A stretch of 64,000 bases of DNA from Companilactobacillus musae. GTDB taxonomy: Bacteria; Bacillota; Bacilli; Lactobacillales; Lactobacillaceae. This document shows, one piece after another, positions 23,221 through 32,281 of this stretch. Under the pieces are notes generated by a model that was given only the letters and a program-made list of their open reading frames with translations, ran no database searches and was not told the DNA's origin. Both the position numbers and the translations under genes were made by a program. Every line of letters starts with the position of its first letter. Position 1 is the stretch's first letter. The DNA lies in the NCBI RefSeq assembly GCF_003967595.1, contig NZ_BIFW01000005.1, forward strand, positions 153,116 through 217,115, read 5' to 3'.

Positions 23221-25458
23221 ATGAAAAAGTGGACGCTATATGCTGGATTCATGCTATGTAGTTTATTACTAGTTATTTCTTTTAGTGTACACAAGACCTA
23301 TGCTGCTACTGTAGAACAAACAGATATAGGTACAGTATTGAGTAATAATGCCGCTAACGATAGAACCGTTCCAACTGGGTTGAATAATATTGGCCAATGG
23401 TTTGTAGTGCCATCACTTACAAATAATAATGCTACTGTAATAAATGCTAATGAAGATAAAAATAAAAGTAACTCAGATGTTATTGCTCTAACACAGCTTA
23501 AAAAAACTCATTCAGTTGGTGCAATTTGGGCCGACCGTAGTCAAAGTGATCAAGATAATCGTAATTATATTGATATTGATAAAAGACAAACAATGTCAAT
23601 GTGGATGTACTTTGGGGGAAGCAGAAGAAGCAACGTAGTAGCTCCTGATCCCGGTGATGGGATGGCTTTTGTATTGCAAAATGTAGGAACAAAAGCTTTT
23701 ACTACTTTGCCATCTAATAATGTTAATGTTGGTGAAGCTGTAGGTGTTTGGGGTGAAACAAATAATAAGGCAGATACGGCAGAAACAATTGCCAAAAGAG
23801 CCATTCAAAATAGCTGGGCTTTAGAATTCGATACTTATCCTAATGGGAATGGTAGTGGGCAAGATAGTAATTTTGATACAGATTTAAATTCAACATACTA
23901 TAACCATATTGCATATAATTATCCTGCCTTAGCATCTACTTATAGACAAACTAGCAATGGTGCAGCTATGAATCATAAAGGAGTTCAAGGATTGAAATTG
24001 GCTGATGACTATTGGCATCACTTATCTTTAATCTGGCATCCGGCAAGTGGTGGAAATAGCGCATACATAGAGTTTCACTTTAATGATAAAACCCTCAGTG
24101 GGGAACCTCAAACTGGTATTAGTGAGAATATCCCGATTGATATAAGTAATTTTAATCTTACAAATGGCGAACACAAATTATATTGGGGATTTACAGGTTC
24201 AACCGGAGATAGTGCTGAAAATAACTTAATTGTTTTTGAGTCTATTCCAGCAATGGTAGAAGCAGATGCAACTTCAACTATCATTGATGAATCAGCTGGG
24301 GATCATATTCTATCTGATCCAACGACTGATGAACCTAATTCTAATGTTGTTCATGAAGGCGATAGTGTCAGTGTTAATTATGATTTGAACTATGTCAGCG
24401 GATCAAAACCATGGCAAAAGATTGCTGCCGATATCAAATTGCCTGATAAGATCAATTACAATAGTGCAGTTATTACTTATACTGATAAATCAGGTAACAA
24501 ATCAACTGAAAATATTGATGAGTTTAATGGTATGACGAATAACGAAATCACTCATACTCTAGCTAAAGCTTTGTACAAAGACGATATTACTTCGGCTAAT
24601 ATTAAGTTTGAAGGTACAGTCAATAGTGGTACGACTGCTACAACAACTAATGTAGCATCAGAACATGCTAGTTTCCGAGGCGATGTGTTGGACAAAGATG
24701 TTATGACTACAGCCTTTGTTATCAAACAAGCTAATAAGATGACTTTAACTAAGGAAAGCTCTGATCCAACGATTGGTTTTAGTGCAATAACTAATCTTCA
24801 AGGAAAAGTTTCATACAGTGATACTTCAACTACGGTTGATCCTTCTAAATTGAGTGTTGTCGCCAAAGTAAATGACGGTAATGTTACTAAGGTCGACATG
24901 AATACGATTGCTAGTGGTGCTACATTCTCATTGCCAATGTCGACTGATTTATTCAGTGACTTGCATGAAGGCACAAATACGGTAACACTATATGTTTACA
25001 ACAAGGATGACTACAATACTTCTAATACCATTACTTATACAGTAACGGTTCAAAGTACTTTACAAGTAAAGGCTAATCCCACAAGTAGTTTCAATAGCGT
25101 GCAAGCTGTTAAGGCAAACCGCTTAATTTCAAGAGCAAACGACTGGTCCGTTGACGTTGTTGATGGTCGAGCTAAAGGTAGCAAGTGGAACTTGTTTGCT
25201 GAAGCCACACCAGTCACAAACGGAAGTAAGACTTGGAATGGTGGATTGGTTTACGTTAAGTCAGGAGAAAGTGAACAATCTTTGACTAATAATAAAATTA
25301 ATATTGATAACGGAACTAAGAGTCAAGATGGTCAGCAAACCTTTGATGTTGACGATAGTTGGACAAAAGATACAGGTGTTTTATTGAGACAAAGTTCTCT
25401 AGAGAATACCGGAACATATCATTCGACTATTACTTGGACAGCCCAAGATAGTTTATAA
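23221..25458 (+). CDS. Secreted L-type lectin-like protein with WxL-type C-terminus
   Basis: A 745-residue surface protein. An N-terminal signal peptide (MKKWTLYAGFMLCSLLLVIS, cleavage after TYAA) is followed by an L-type lectin-like domain at about residues 35-350, marked by DGMAFVLQN, GVWGE and SWALEFDT (metal-binding Asp). Next come two Ig-like beta-sandwich repeats. The end resembles a WxL cell-wall-binding domain: WSVDVVDGRAKGSKWNLF and a final tryptophan motif ITWTAQDSL. By family knowledge, WxL domains attach non-covalently to peptidoglycan. The start at 23221 has a GGGAGTGA site; a longer frame from 23173 adds an implausible N-terminus. It probably binds glycans or matrix polymers. 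Confidence 0.8.
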   Translation: MKKWTLYAGFMLCSLLLVISFSVHKTYAATVEQTDIGTVLSNNAANDRTVPTGLNNIGQWFVVPSLTNNNATVINANEDKNKSNSDVIALTQLKKTHSVGAIWADRSQSDQDNRNYIDIDKRQTMSMWMYFGGSRRSNVVAPDPGDGMAFVLQNVGTKAFTTLPSNNVNVGEAVGVWGETNNKADTAETIAKRAIQNSWALEFDTYPNGNGSGQDSNFDTDLNSTYYNHIAYNYPALASTYRQTSNGAAMNHKGVQGLKLADDYWHHLSLIWHPASGGNSAYIEFHFNDKTLSGEPQTGISENIPIDISNFNLTNGEHKLYWGFTGSTGDSAENNLIVFESIPAMVEADATSTIIDESAGDHILSDPTTDEPNSNVVHEGDSVSVNYDLNYVSGSKPWQKIAADIKLPDKINYNSAVITYTDKSGNKSTENIDEFNGMTNNEITHTLAKALYKDDITSANIKFEGTVNSGTTATTTNVASEHASFRGDVLDKDVMTTAFVIKQANKMTLTKESSDPTIGFSAITNLQGKVSYSDTSTTVDPSKLSVVAKVNDGNVTKVDMNTIASGATFSLPMSTDLFSDLHEGTNTVTLYVYNKDDYNTSNTITYTVTVQSTLQVKANPTSSFNSVQAVKANRLISRANDWSVDVVDGRAKGSKWNLFAEATPVTNGSKTWNGGLVYVKSGESEQSLTNNKINIDNGTKSQDGQQTFDVDDSWTKDTGVLLRQSSLENTGTYHSTITWTAQDSL

Positions 25459-25485
25459 AATATTTTTAATTACCAAGTAATAAAG

Positions 25486-25534
25486 AATCTCCGTGCAGTG
25501 ACTATTAAAATGGTTGCTACATGGGGATTTTTTT
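25486..25534 (+). terminator. Rho-independent terminator
   Basis: An imperfect stem of AATCTCCGTGCAG with TGCTACATGGGGATT (several G-U pairs) followed by a T run separates the two lectin-like genes. Confidence 0.65.
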
Positions 25535-25635
25535 ATGCCAAAAAGTAATTATTAATATTTTTATGTTTACTTGTAAAGATGTATAATGGTAAGCATTGAT
25601 TTTTTTGATTCAGGAAATTATAAAGAGGTAACTTG

Positions 25636-27855
25636 TTGGCAAAAAAGCTAAGATTTATTTTGGTAATACTATTTTTTACTATAATTGGAATGTTAAGTGT
25701 TTTTCAGAGTACAGAAGTTAAGGCAAATCAAATTGATGCGTTGAGCGAAGCAACGGATGGTTTAAATACAACACCAGATAACATAGGGCTTGATCCAAAT
25801 CTTTTTACGTTTGGCGATTTTTCTGACTATGGAACTAAAAATATGGCTGTTATGCAAGATGAGAACGGTCGAACAACAGGGAGTTCACTAAAAAAGGCTA
25901 TTAGAATGACTTATTTTAAAAGTGAAAAGGCGGCTATTTGGTCTAATGTGGCTGGTGGAAATTATGTTGATATTAGAAAAAAGCAAACTTTATCGTTGTG
26001 GGTATATTTCGGACCCAAGAAACATAAGACTTTGGGTGATGGCTTTGGTGATGGTATGGCCTTTGTTTTACAAAATTCACCTGCGGGTGTAAAAGCTTTT
26101 TCTAACAAGAATGGAGCCATTGGTGGTGGTGAAACTCTAGGTGTCTGGGGGATTGATAACGATGGTGGCGTTAAAGATCCGGCCAAGATAGCTAGTACAG
26201 CTATTCAAAATAGTTGGGCTTTGGAATTTGATACCAATTCCAATAATTCAGCTGATCCTGGAGCAGCCAATTCATTTGACGTAGGTAATTCTAGCCAGCA
26301 ACATATTGCTTACGGATATCCTGGGTATAGTGGTACTTATACGGCAATTAACCCTTTTCTTTCTTCTCAAACATATTTTAAAATGAATCATCAAGGGTTT
26401 AATCCGGTAACGTTTAATGATGGACAGTGGCATCATTTGACATTAACATGGAATCCTTTAACCTTTAAAATCACTTATATGTTTAATGATAAGAACCCAG
26501 ATGGATCAAAGGGTACGAATCCCGTCGTATCAACTTCAAGTAAAGTAGAAGCTGATAGTTTTGGTGGTCACGATAGTATGCCGGATAATAAGTTACGCTG
26601 GGGATTTACTTCAACGACAGGGGATTCTTATGAAGCCAATTTAATCGCTTTTGAATCCATCCCTTCTTCAGTAGAAGCCGATATTGATTCTGACATTGAA
26701 GATACGACACAGAACAAGACAATTAAAACTGATAGTACGGATAAATCCGTTAATTCAAACGATAATTTAAATATTAATTATAATTTGAAATATGATAGTG
26801 GTAAGGATAAATGGGATGGAATCGAGGCTAATTTAACATTGCCAGATAAGATTACCTATACGAACGGTGATTCTAATCAGGTTATCGGTAAAGTGACATA
26901 TGACGATGGTAGTGCCGACGAACCTATTTATGCTAGTGAACTATCAGGTAATACTGTTAAGCATACTTTGGCAAAAGGTCTATTTACTACAACGCCGACA
27001 AATGCCAAAATTACGATTTACGGTAAGGCAAATAATGTTAATTCTGATACAGCGATAGACTCTGTGCGCTCGAACTTTAAAAGCGAAGTATTGATTCAAG
27101 ACGCTGATACACCAGACTTTACTATCAAGAAGAGTAAGCCAATCAATTTGAGTATTGATCAAAGTAATATTACGGTTAAATCTAGTGAAGATGCTAATAT
27201 CACTGGTAAAGTGGCTTATATCGATGGCAGTACAGTAACTAATGCGGATGTAAATGTACACGCTACTTTGAATGGCACAGCAATGGATACTTTCCCATTA
27301 AGTCAGAATAGTACTGCGAGTGGACAACTTAATTTAACTATTCCTTCTGCTAAGTTAACGCAGGAAAAGAACACTTTAACGGTTTATGTTGAAGATAAAA
27401 ATGGTAATGTTTCTACTAGTTCCACAGTTTTAATAACCAAAAGTGGTGGCTTAAACTTAAAAGTAGATGATTATTCTTTTGGAGCTATTAACCAAGCAAC
27501 AAGTTCAATGTTAGTTCCCCGTAGCGGCTTGTGGAATATCATTGTTAATGACAGTCGAGAGGATGACATTAAGTCGCCTTGGTATTTGTCGGTAACAACT
27601 TCAGGATTATACAATGGGAGTAATCCTTTTAAAGGTAATGTAATTTATCGTAATTCTAATGGAGTGGAAAATATTATTTCTAATGAGAAATCAGCAATGA
27701 TTGCCAGTGGTCACAAAACACAAAGTGGTAATCAATCTACCAATGTTGGTCAATCTTGGAATGATGCAGAAGGAATTATGCTTCGAACAAGTGGATTTAA
27801 TACTCAGGGACTTTACTCTGGTAAAATGAATTGGACTTTGTCAGATACGATTTAA
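25636..27855 (+). CDS. Secreted L-type lectin-like protein with WxL domain
   Basis: A 739-residue paralogue of the preceding protein: signal peptide (FILVILFFTIIGMLSVF, ending near VKANQ), lectin-like domain to about residue 360 (GDGMAFVLQN, GVWGIDN, SWALEFDTNSN), Ig-like repeats, and a clear WxL domain (residues about 615-739) with WYLSV and the final NWTLSD. The start is one of two tandem TTG codons; 25636 is chosen because AGAGG is 7 bases upstream. It has its own TATAAT box at 25582-25587, so it is probably transcribed separately from its neighbour. A cell-wall adhesin role is inferred. Confidence 0.85.
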   Translation: MAKKLRFILVILFFTIIGMLSVFQSTEVKANQIDALSEATDGLNTTPDNIGLDPNLFTFGDFSDYGTKNMAVMQDENGRTTGSSLKKAIRMTYFKSEKAAIWSNVAGGNYVDIRKKQTLSLWVYFGPKKHKTLGDGFGDGMAFVLQNSPAGVKAFSNKNGAIGGGETLGVWGIDNDGGVKDPAKIASTAIQNSWALEFDTNSNNSADPGAANSFDVGNSSQQHIAYGYPGYSGTYTAINPFLSSQTYFKMNHQGFNPVTFNDGQWHHLTLTWNPLTFKITYMFNDKNPDGSKGTNPVVSTSSKVEADSFGGHDSMPDNKLRWGFTSTTGDSYEANLIAFESIPSSVEADIDSDIEDTTQNKTIKTDSTDKSVNSNDNLNINYNLKYDSGKDKWDGIEANLTLPDKITYTNGDSNQVIGKVTYDDGSADEPIYASELSGNTVKHTLAKGLFTTTPTNAKITIYGKANNVNSDTAIDSVRSNFKSEVLIQDADTPDFTIKKSKPINLSIDQSNITVKSSEDANITGKVAYIDGSTVTNADVNVHATLNGTAMDTFPLSQNSTASGQLNLTIPSAKLTQEKNTLTVYVEDKNGNVSTSSTVLITKSGGLNLKVDDYSFGAINQATSSMLVPRSGLWNIIVNDSREDDIKSPWYLSVTTSGLYNGSNPFKGNVIYRNSNGVENIISNEKSAMIASGHKTQSGNQSTNVGQSWNDAEGIMLRTSGFNTQGLYSGKMNWTLSDTI

Positions 27856-27905
27856 TGTTTAAAAATATTGTACTTCGTAACAAATTAGTAACTATAGATA
27901 AACAA

Positions 27906-27956
27906 AAAAAGACTCGAGATCATAGCTATGAGGGCTAGACGATTTCGAGTCTTTTT
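27906..27956 (+). terminator. Rho-independent terminator
   Basis: Arms AAAAAGACTCGA and TCGAGTCTTTTT with an interrupted middle follow the second lectin-like gene. Confidence 0.8.
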
Positions 27957-28044
27957 CTGAATCACATATACTACTACCTAAGATAGAGTAATACAAATTA
28001 TTAGCCTTTTGTTAGACGTTGCGTCTACTTAAAAGATGGAAATA

Positions 28045-28089
28045 AAAAAACTCTTCAAGTTGAAATAATTCAGTTTGAAGAGTTTTTCT
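28045..28089 (-). terminator. Terminator of the Bax-inhibitor-like gene
   Basis: AAAAAACTCTTCAA pairs with TTGAAGAGTTTTT. Read on the reverse strand it directly follows the stop at 28095. It can also act on the forward strand. Confidence 0.75.
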
Positions 28090-28094
28090 TTATA

Positions 28095-28793
28095 CTAGTT
28101 ACTATCACCAAAGATTTGAATAATGCTCATGAACAAGTTAACGAAATCAAGTACTAAACTGACTGAAGCTACTAAGGCAATTGCACCTAAGCTTTCTGAA
28201 TCAGAATAGTTTTGATAAATACGCTTAATATTTTGTGAGTCAAAAGCAATGTAAAACAAGAATAGGATAATGACGGCGGCACTCGTTAGCATTAATAATG
28301 GAGTACTATGGAAAATCAATCCGTTGATAACTTCAACAACGATGATAGCAATTAAACCAGTGAATAAGGTTCTGCTCCAAGTTGTAAGATCCTTCTTAGT
28401 TACAAAACCGATTACGGCTGAAATAACGAATGCACCAGCAGTAACAGTCAATGTTTGAACGATGCTTCTAGCTGAGTACATGTAGAAAATTGGAACACCG
28501 ATAACTGATAGGGTAACGATGAATCCGACGTAACTCAAAAAGGTTAAAAAGTATGACTTTGTTGCCAAACGGCTACATATACTAATGAATGCGAAGGGAA
28601 TACCGATCATTAGGATCATTGAAATGATACGATGTTGTGCCATTCCTTGGAAAATCACCATGGAAAGAGCTTGATTATTAGCAATTGCTTGAACGCTGAT
28701 GGTCCAAAGAGCAATACCTAATCCCGTGTAGAGATAAACTAGGGATGTGAACTTTGCCAAACCAGCAGATTTTACTTTATCTATAGTTTGCAT
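28095..28793 (-). CDS. Bax inhibitor-1/YccA family membrane protein
   Basis: A 232-residue protein with seven hydrophobic segments, the fold of the BI-1/YccA/TMBIM family. The family's C-terminal block is visible as FYIAFDSQNIKRIYQNY, followed by the last helix with LDFVNLFMSIIQIFGD, in which acidic residues form the pH/calcium-sensing pair in characterised members. Bacterial homologues form calcium-leak channels or interact with membrane proteases; the role here is unknown. The ATG at 28793 is preceded by GAGGAGG; the TTG at 28808 that would extend it lies within that ribosome site. Confidence 0.88.
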   Translation of the reverse strand: MQTIDKVKSAGLAKFTSLVYLYTGLGIALWTISVQAIANNQALSMVIFQGMAQHRIISMILMIGIPFAFISICSRLATKSYFLTFLSYVGFIVTLSVIGVPIFYMYSARSIVQTLTVTAGAFVISAVIGFVTKKDLTTWSRTLFTGLIAIIVVEVINGLIFHSTPLLMLTSAAVIILFLFYIAFDSQNIKRIYQNYSDSESLGAIALVASVSLVLDFVNLFMSIIQIFGDSN

Positions 28794-28882
28794 TAAATTC
28801 CTCCTCAATTATTAACTATATAATAATTGTACAATAGAATAACATTTTTAGACGTTTTAAGGAAATAGTAAGGAGATAAGAA

Positions 28883-29323
28883 ATGGGACAAAGACATGAT
28901 TTACGTTGCAGTAAATGTGGCTATGAGATTGATGCCATGCTAGGAATTGGAATGTTGTATTCACCAGAAAATATTTTTACTGGTCAGACTCCATTATTGA
29001 ATGAACTAGTAGATGATCAGTTGACGGTAAAAGAGGCTTTGAAGAGAGTTAAGTTAGGAGAAACGATTGCCGATGATTATGGTCATGCTTTGTATGCGTG
29101 TCCGAAAGATTTTTATTTATTTGAGAAATTTTATTTCAAGGTTGGATCATTTGAGCCAAAATATCATTGTCAGTATTGTGATACAGTTTTAGAACAAGTG
29201 ACTTTTGCTAAGGGAACTGCCGGAACAACGAAATTGAAATTCATTGGGCAAGATAAATTTTGGCAATGTCCACGATGTGGTAATGATGCCATGGTTGAAA
29301 CTGCATTTGAAAATTGGGATTAA
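28883..29323 (+). CDS. Uncharacterised zinc-ribbon protein
   Basis: A 146-residue protein with three C-x-x-C pairs: CSKCG near residue 9, CQYC near residue 96 and CPRCGND near residue 133, plus a lone Cys in ACPKDF. They probably form two zinc ribbons around an alpha-helical middle. No membrane segment or known domain is recognised. It is 10-13 bases ahead of the N-formylglutamate amidohydrolase-like gene, so the two are probably co-transcribed; whether they work together is unknown. AAGGAGAT precedes the ATG. Confidence 0.7.
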   Translation: MGQRHDLRCSKCGYEIDAMLGIGMLYSPENIFTGQTPLLNELVDDQLTVKEALKRVKLGETIADDYGHALYACPKDFYLFEKFYFKVGSFEPKYHCQYCDTVLEQVTFAKGTAGTTKLKFIGQDKFWQCPRCGNDAMVETAFENWD

Positions 29324-29336
29324 GGGAGAATAGTTG

Positions 29337-30128
29337 ATGGAAAACTTTGCAACATATAATGAGGAGATTGATGAGTTACCGATTATTATTGATTTACCTC
29401 ACAGCGGAGAAATGATTCCAGATGATATAAAAAAGAAAATGAATCCAGAGTTACCTTTGCCAAATGTAGATTGGTTTTTACCTGATTTATATGATTTTTT
29501 GGTACAAAACGGTGTGACAACATTGGAAAATAATCTCCATCGCTATATTGCTGATCCTAATCGTTATGCAGAAATGGTTAATTTAGATGGGGATTATCGC
29601 CACGAAGTAGTTTATAGTCGTACGACTTTTGGAAAAGATATTTATCGAAATAATTTATCGGCAAATGAGATACAACAACGTATTCAAACTTTTTATGAAC
29701 CATACCATCAGCAGTTACAAAGCCTGATTGATAAAAAATTGCAAAAATTTGAGAAAATCTATTTGTTCGATTTACATAGTTTTGCTCAATATCCACACGA
29801 AGAGGACTTACCGGTAGCGGATGTAGTTTTGGGCAATAAATCAGATCAAACTTCTACTATCAAATTACGTGAACTTTTAACTGAACAATTTCAAAATAAA
29901 GGTTATAGTGTTTCGAATAATTATCCGTTTTCAGGTGGCTACATTACGCAACATTATGGAAAAAATCCTCGAGTAGAGGCAATTCAAATTGAGTTAGCAT
30001 ATCATATGTACATCGAAAATCGTTATTTTGGCGAAGAAGAATTAACTGGTGTGGATGTGGGGACATTTACGACTGCTAAGAATAGTTTGCAAAGTATTTT
30101 CCTATCATTATTAAATTATTTAAATTAA
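29337..30128 (+). CDS. N-formylglutamate amidohydrolase family protein
   Basis: A 263-residue protein of the FGase/HutG-like family. Landmarks are the early IIIDLPHSGEMIPDD block with the zinc-ligand His, LHRYIADPNR (family R-Y-x-x-D-x-N-R), YLFDLHSF with the metal-binding D-x-H, and the C-terminal VEAIQIELAYHMYI. It probably hydrolyses an N-formyl or related amide bond on an amino acid. No histidine degradation genes are nearby, so the true substrate may differ. ATG 29337 is chosen over TTG 29334 given GGGAG upstream. Probably in an operon with the zinc-ribbon gene. Confidence 0.85.
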   Translation: MENFATYNEEIDELPIIIDLPHSGEMIPDDIKKKMNPELPLPNVDWFLPDLYDFLVQNGVTTLENNLHRYIADPNRYAEMVNLDGDYRHEVVYSRTTFGKDIYRNNLSANEIQQRIQTFYEPYHQQLQSLIDKKLQKFEKIYLFDLHSFAQYPHEEDLPVADVVLGNKSDQTSTIKLRELLTEQFQNKGYSVSNNYPFSGGYITQHYGKNPRVEAIQIELAYHMYIENRYFGEEELTGVDVGTFTTAKNSLQSIFLSLLNYLN

Positions 30129-30130
30129 TG

Positions 30131-30160
30131 ACCACTTAGTTTCTTAAATAGACCACTTAG
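30131..30160. promoter_or_regulatory. Candidate LytTR operator: two 9-bp direct repeats
   Basis: ACCACTTAG occurs twice (30131-30139 and 30152-30160), separated by exactly 12 bases, so the repeats start 21 bp or two helix turns apart. This is the geometry used by LytTR regulators such as ComE. It lies upstream of the LytTR gene itself, suggesting autoregulation. Confidence 0.55.
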
Positions 30161-30224
30161 GCAAATAAGCTATACAAGTTATATAACGATGTGGTGTAAT
30201 ACTTTTAGCGAAGGGGGCGGCAGT

Positions 30225-30677
30225 GTGAAGGTGAAATTGGAACTTGATTCGAAATATTCAGAAACAGAAGTTGTTGTTAAGGCAGCTCAAAAAAATGCTG
30301 AAGTAATTGAAATTTTGAACAAGTTAAATGGAATGAAGAATCAATTCAATCACTTGAATGGTTATCTTGGAGAAACAGTTTATACTTTGGAACTCAAAGA
30401 TATATTATTTTTTGAAACCAATGATCGAAATGTATATGCTCACACTGCCAATAATGCCTTTTTGATCCATTATCGTTTATATGAGTTGGAAAAGAATTTG
30501 CCGGATAACTTTCTGCGTATTTCTAAATCCTCAATTTTGAATGTAGATGAAATTTTATCTTTATCTAGGTCAGTAACGGGCAATCTAGTTAAATTTAAAA
30601 ATACTTATAAGCAAATCTATGTTTCGAGACGATTTTGGAAGGCTTTAAAAAATAAATTGGATCAAAGGAAGTTATAA
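30225..30677 (+). CDS. LytTR-domain transcriptional regulator
   Basis: A 150-residue protein with an N-terminal region of about 45 residues and a C-terminal LytTR DNA-binding domain (residues about 50-148): LKDILFFETNDRNVYAHT, then YELEKNLPDNFLRISKSSILNVDEI. It has no receiver domain, so it is not a classical response regulator. It is the stand-alone type that pairs with a membrane partner. The start is GTG at 30225 after GGGGGCGGCA. Its stop is 2 bases before the LiaF-like gene, so the pair is translationally linked. The upstream direct repeats fit autoregulation. Confidence 0.87.
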   Translation: MKVKLELDSKYSETEVVVKAAQKNAEVIEILNKLNGMKNQFNHLNGYLGETVYTLELKDILFFETNDRNVYAHTANNAFLIHYRLYELEKNLPDNFLRISKSSILNVDEILSLSRSVTGNLVKFKNTYKQIYVSRRFWKALKNKLDQRKL

Positions 30678-30679
30678 AA

Positions 30680-31408
30680 ATGCGGAATAGAAATGGAATT
30701 TTCTGGGGGCTATTTTTGTTATTGAGTGCCGGTATTTTGATTGTCAGTCAATTACATTTGATTACATATCAATTTAGTTTTTGGACCATAGTTGCGACAA
30801 TATTTTTAGTGGCTGTGCTGATTAAGAGTTTGGTTTACTTTGCGGTATCGGGGACAGTTTTTTCGTTAGCCTTTTTAGGAATCTTATACGCTAAGCCATT
30901 GGGAATAACGGCACTTGTACCTTGGACAATTTTAGGAGCAGCGTTACTGATCTCAATTGGGTTGTCGATGATCTTTCGTCCCTTATTGGCCAAACATCGT
31001 CCATGGATGCGAAAATATTATCATTATGATTGGCATAAGGCTGATTATAACGGTCCAGATGTTAAAACAGTTGATGATCCAGACGTTGTGGTATCAGTAA
31101 AAATGGGCAACAGTATCAGATATGTGGAATCAGATGATTTTAAGAACGCTGACGTTTCGGTAAATATGGGTGAAGCAAAGGTTTATTTTGAAAATGTAGT
31201 TGTGCAAGATACGGCTAATATTCATGTTGATGTATCGCTTGGCAATATTGAACTATTTCTTCCTCAAAACTGGAATATTGTTAAAGGTATCAATAATCAT
31301 ATGGGAAATATTTCTGAAGTAGGTGTTAGAAGATTGGACGATAATAGTCCTACTGTGACCATTTCAGGATTGGTATCTTTGGGTAATTTGAAGATTACTT
31401 ATATTTAG
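30680..31408 (+). CDS. LiaF-like membrane protein (envelope stress)
   Basis: A 242-residue protein. The N-terminal half has four hydrophobic segments (LiaF/YvqF transmembrane domain). The C-terminal half is a beta-rich toast-rack/LiaF-type domain with repeated short strands such as VSVKMGNSIRYVE, VSVNMGEAKVYFE, VDVSLGNIELFLPQNW and GLVSLGNLKITYI. Each repeat carries a (M/L)G(N/E) turn. In Bacillus, LiaF inhibits the LiaRS cell-envelope stress system; here the partner is the adjacent LytTR regulator, so a membrane-sequestration sensor is a reasonable inference. Confidence 0.8.
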   Translation: MRNRNGIFWGLFLLLSAGILIVSQLHLITYQFSFWTIVATIFLVAVLIKSLVYFAVSGTVFSLAFLGILYAKPLGITALVPWTILGAALLISIGLSMIFRPLLAKHRPWMRKYYHYDWHKADYNGPDVKTVDDPDVVVSVKMGNSIRYVESDDFKNADVSVNMGEAKVYFENVVVQDTANIHVDVSLGNIELFLPQNWNIVKGINNHMGNISEVGVRRLDDNSPTVTISGLVSLGNLKITYI

Positions 31409-31420
31409 ATGAAATTTTAA

Positions 31421-32251
31421 TTGCCGTCTTCCGCAACAAAGCTGATTGGGCTGGAACGTAGTGGGCACGAATTTGAACCGATTGAAGTTCCCAATAGTTT
31501 CAAATCTCGGCCTTCTACGCCATATAAGGATTTTAAGGGTTACGTTGCTAAAGAGAGTCAGCAGAACCCAGAAGAATATTTTGAAGACGTAGGTATGTAC
31601 TATCAACATATAATTCAAACGAATCAGAATGTTTTAGCAAAAGAAATCAGAAATTTGCAGCAAGAAAGTGATTTTGATAAAAAATGGACTGATTATAAAG
31701 CTAAAAAGACTGAAAACAATCCATTGCGTAAACAATATTATCTATTTTCCTACTATTATTATTTGCTTCGTGATGGAGGTAGTAAAATAGATTTTTATCG
31801 AAATTTGCGAAATCAACCGATTGATTATTTTGATAATTTAAAAACCTGTGATTTAGAGCTGTTTCCATATCGAACTGAAAATGCAAAAGGAATTCATTTT
31901 CAAAAAGGAAAGTCATTTAAAGATTTAGCATCTTCAAGATATGTTGCTTCACTTATCATAGATCGAGTTTTTGATTTTTCGACTAGTGAGAAACCAGTTT
32001 TTATTTTTAGATCGTATAATCAATGGTCAAAAGTTATCATGGAAGTTTTGCGTAGAAGAGCAGAAGTAAATGAGAATGAAGGAGTTGATGAGGAAGAATT
32101 GATTGATCAATATAATTTGTTGACAGATTATTTTTATGAATTTACTTCAAATCAGAATGGGGCCATTACTGAAAAAAATATTCATAAAGTTATGAAACTG
32201 GGTGAATATGATGAGATTAGAAATTGTATACGATTAGAAAATCAAGAATGA
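31421..32251 (+). CDS. 5'-truncated ORF fused in frame to a repeat; UDG-like trace
   Basis: An open frame of 276 codons. Its first 33 or so residues are encoded by the repeat element, the TTG start has no ribosome site, and an in-frame stop lies just upstream. The native N-terminus is therefore probably lost. The rest is a soluble protein with DLELFPYR, then a basic segment and LIIDRVFDF...KPVFIFRSYNQW; this order of motifs recalls uncharacterised lactobacillus/streptococcus proteins weakly related to uracil-DNA glycosylase. That relation is tentative. It follows the LiaF-like gene by 12 bases. It may be untranslated. Confidence 0.5.
   Translation: MPSSATKLIGLERSGHEFEPIEVPNSFKSRPSTPYKDFKGYVAKESQQNPEEYFEDVGMYYQHIIQTNQNVLAKEIRNLQQESDFDKKWTDYKAKKTENNPLRKQYYLFSYYYYLLRDGGSKIDFYRNLRNQPIDYFDNLKTCDLELFPYRTENAKGIHFQKGKSFKDLASSRYVASLIIDRVFDFSTSEKPVFIFRSYNQWSKVIMEVLRRRAEVNENEGVDEEELIDQYNLLTDYFYEFTSNQNGAITEKNIHKVMKLGEYDEIRNCIRLENQE
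31422..31519 (+). repeat. Structured intergenic repeat, left half only (R2)
   Basis: It matches the left arm and first internal hairpin of the repeat family (GCCGTCTTCCGCAACAAAG, then GGGCTGGAACGTAGTGGGCA and the CGAATTTGAAC...GTTTCAAATCTCG arm). It then breaks off and continues directly as coding sequence of the ORF at 31421. The right half is missing. Confidence 0.85.
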
Positions 32252-32281
32252 AAAATACTAGGGACTTTAGGATTTATACAA

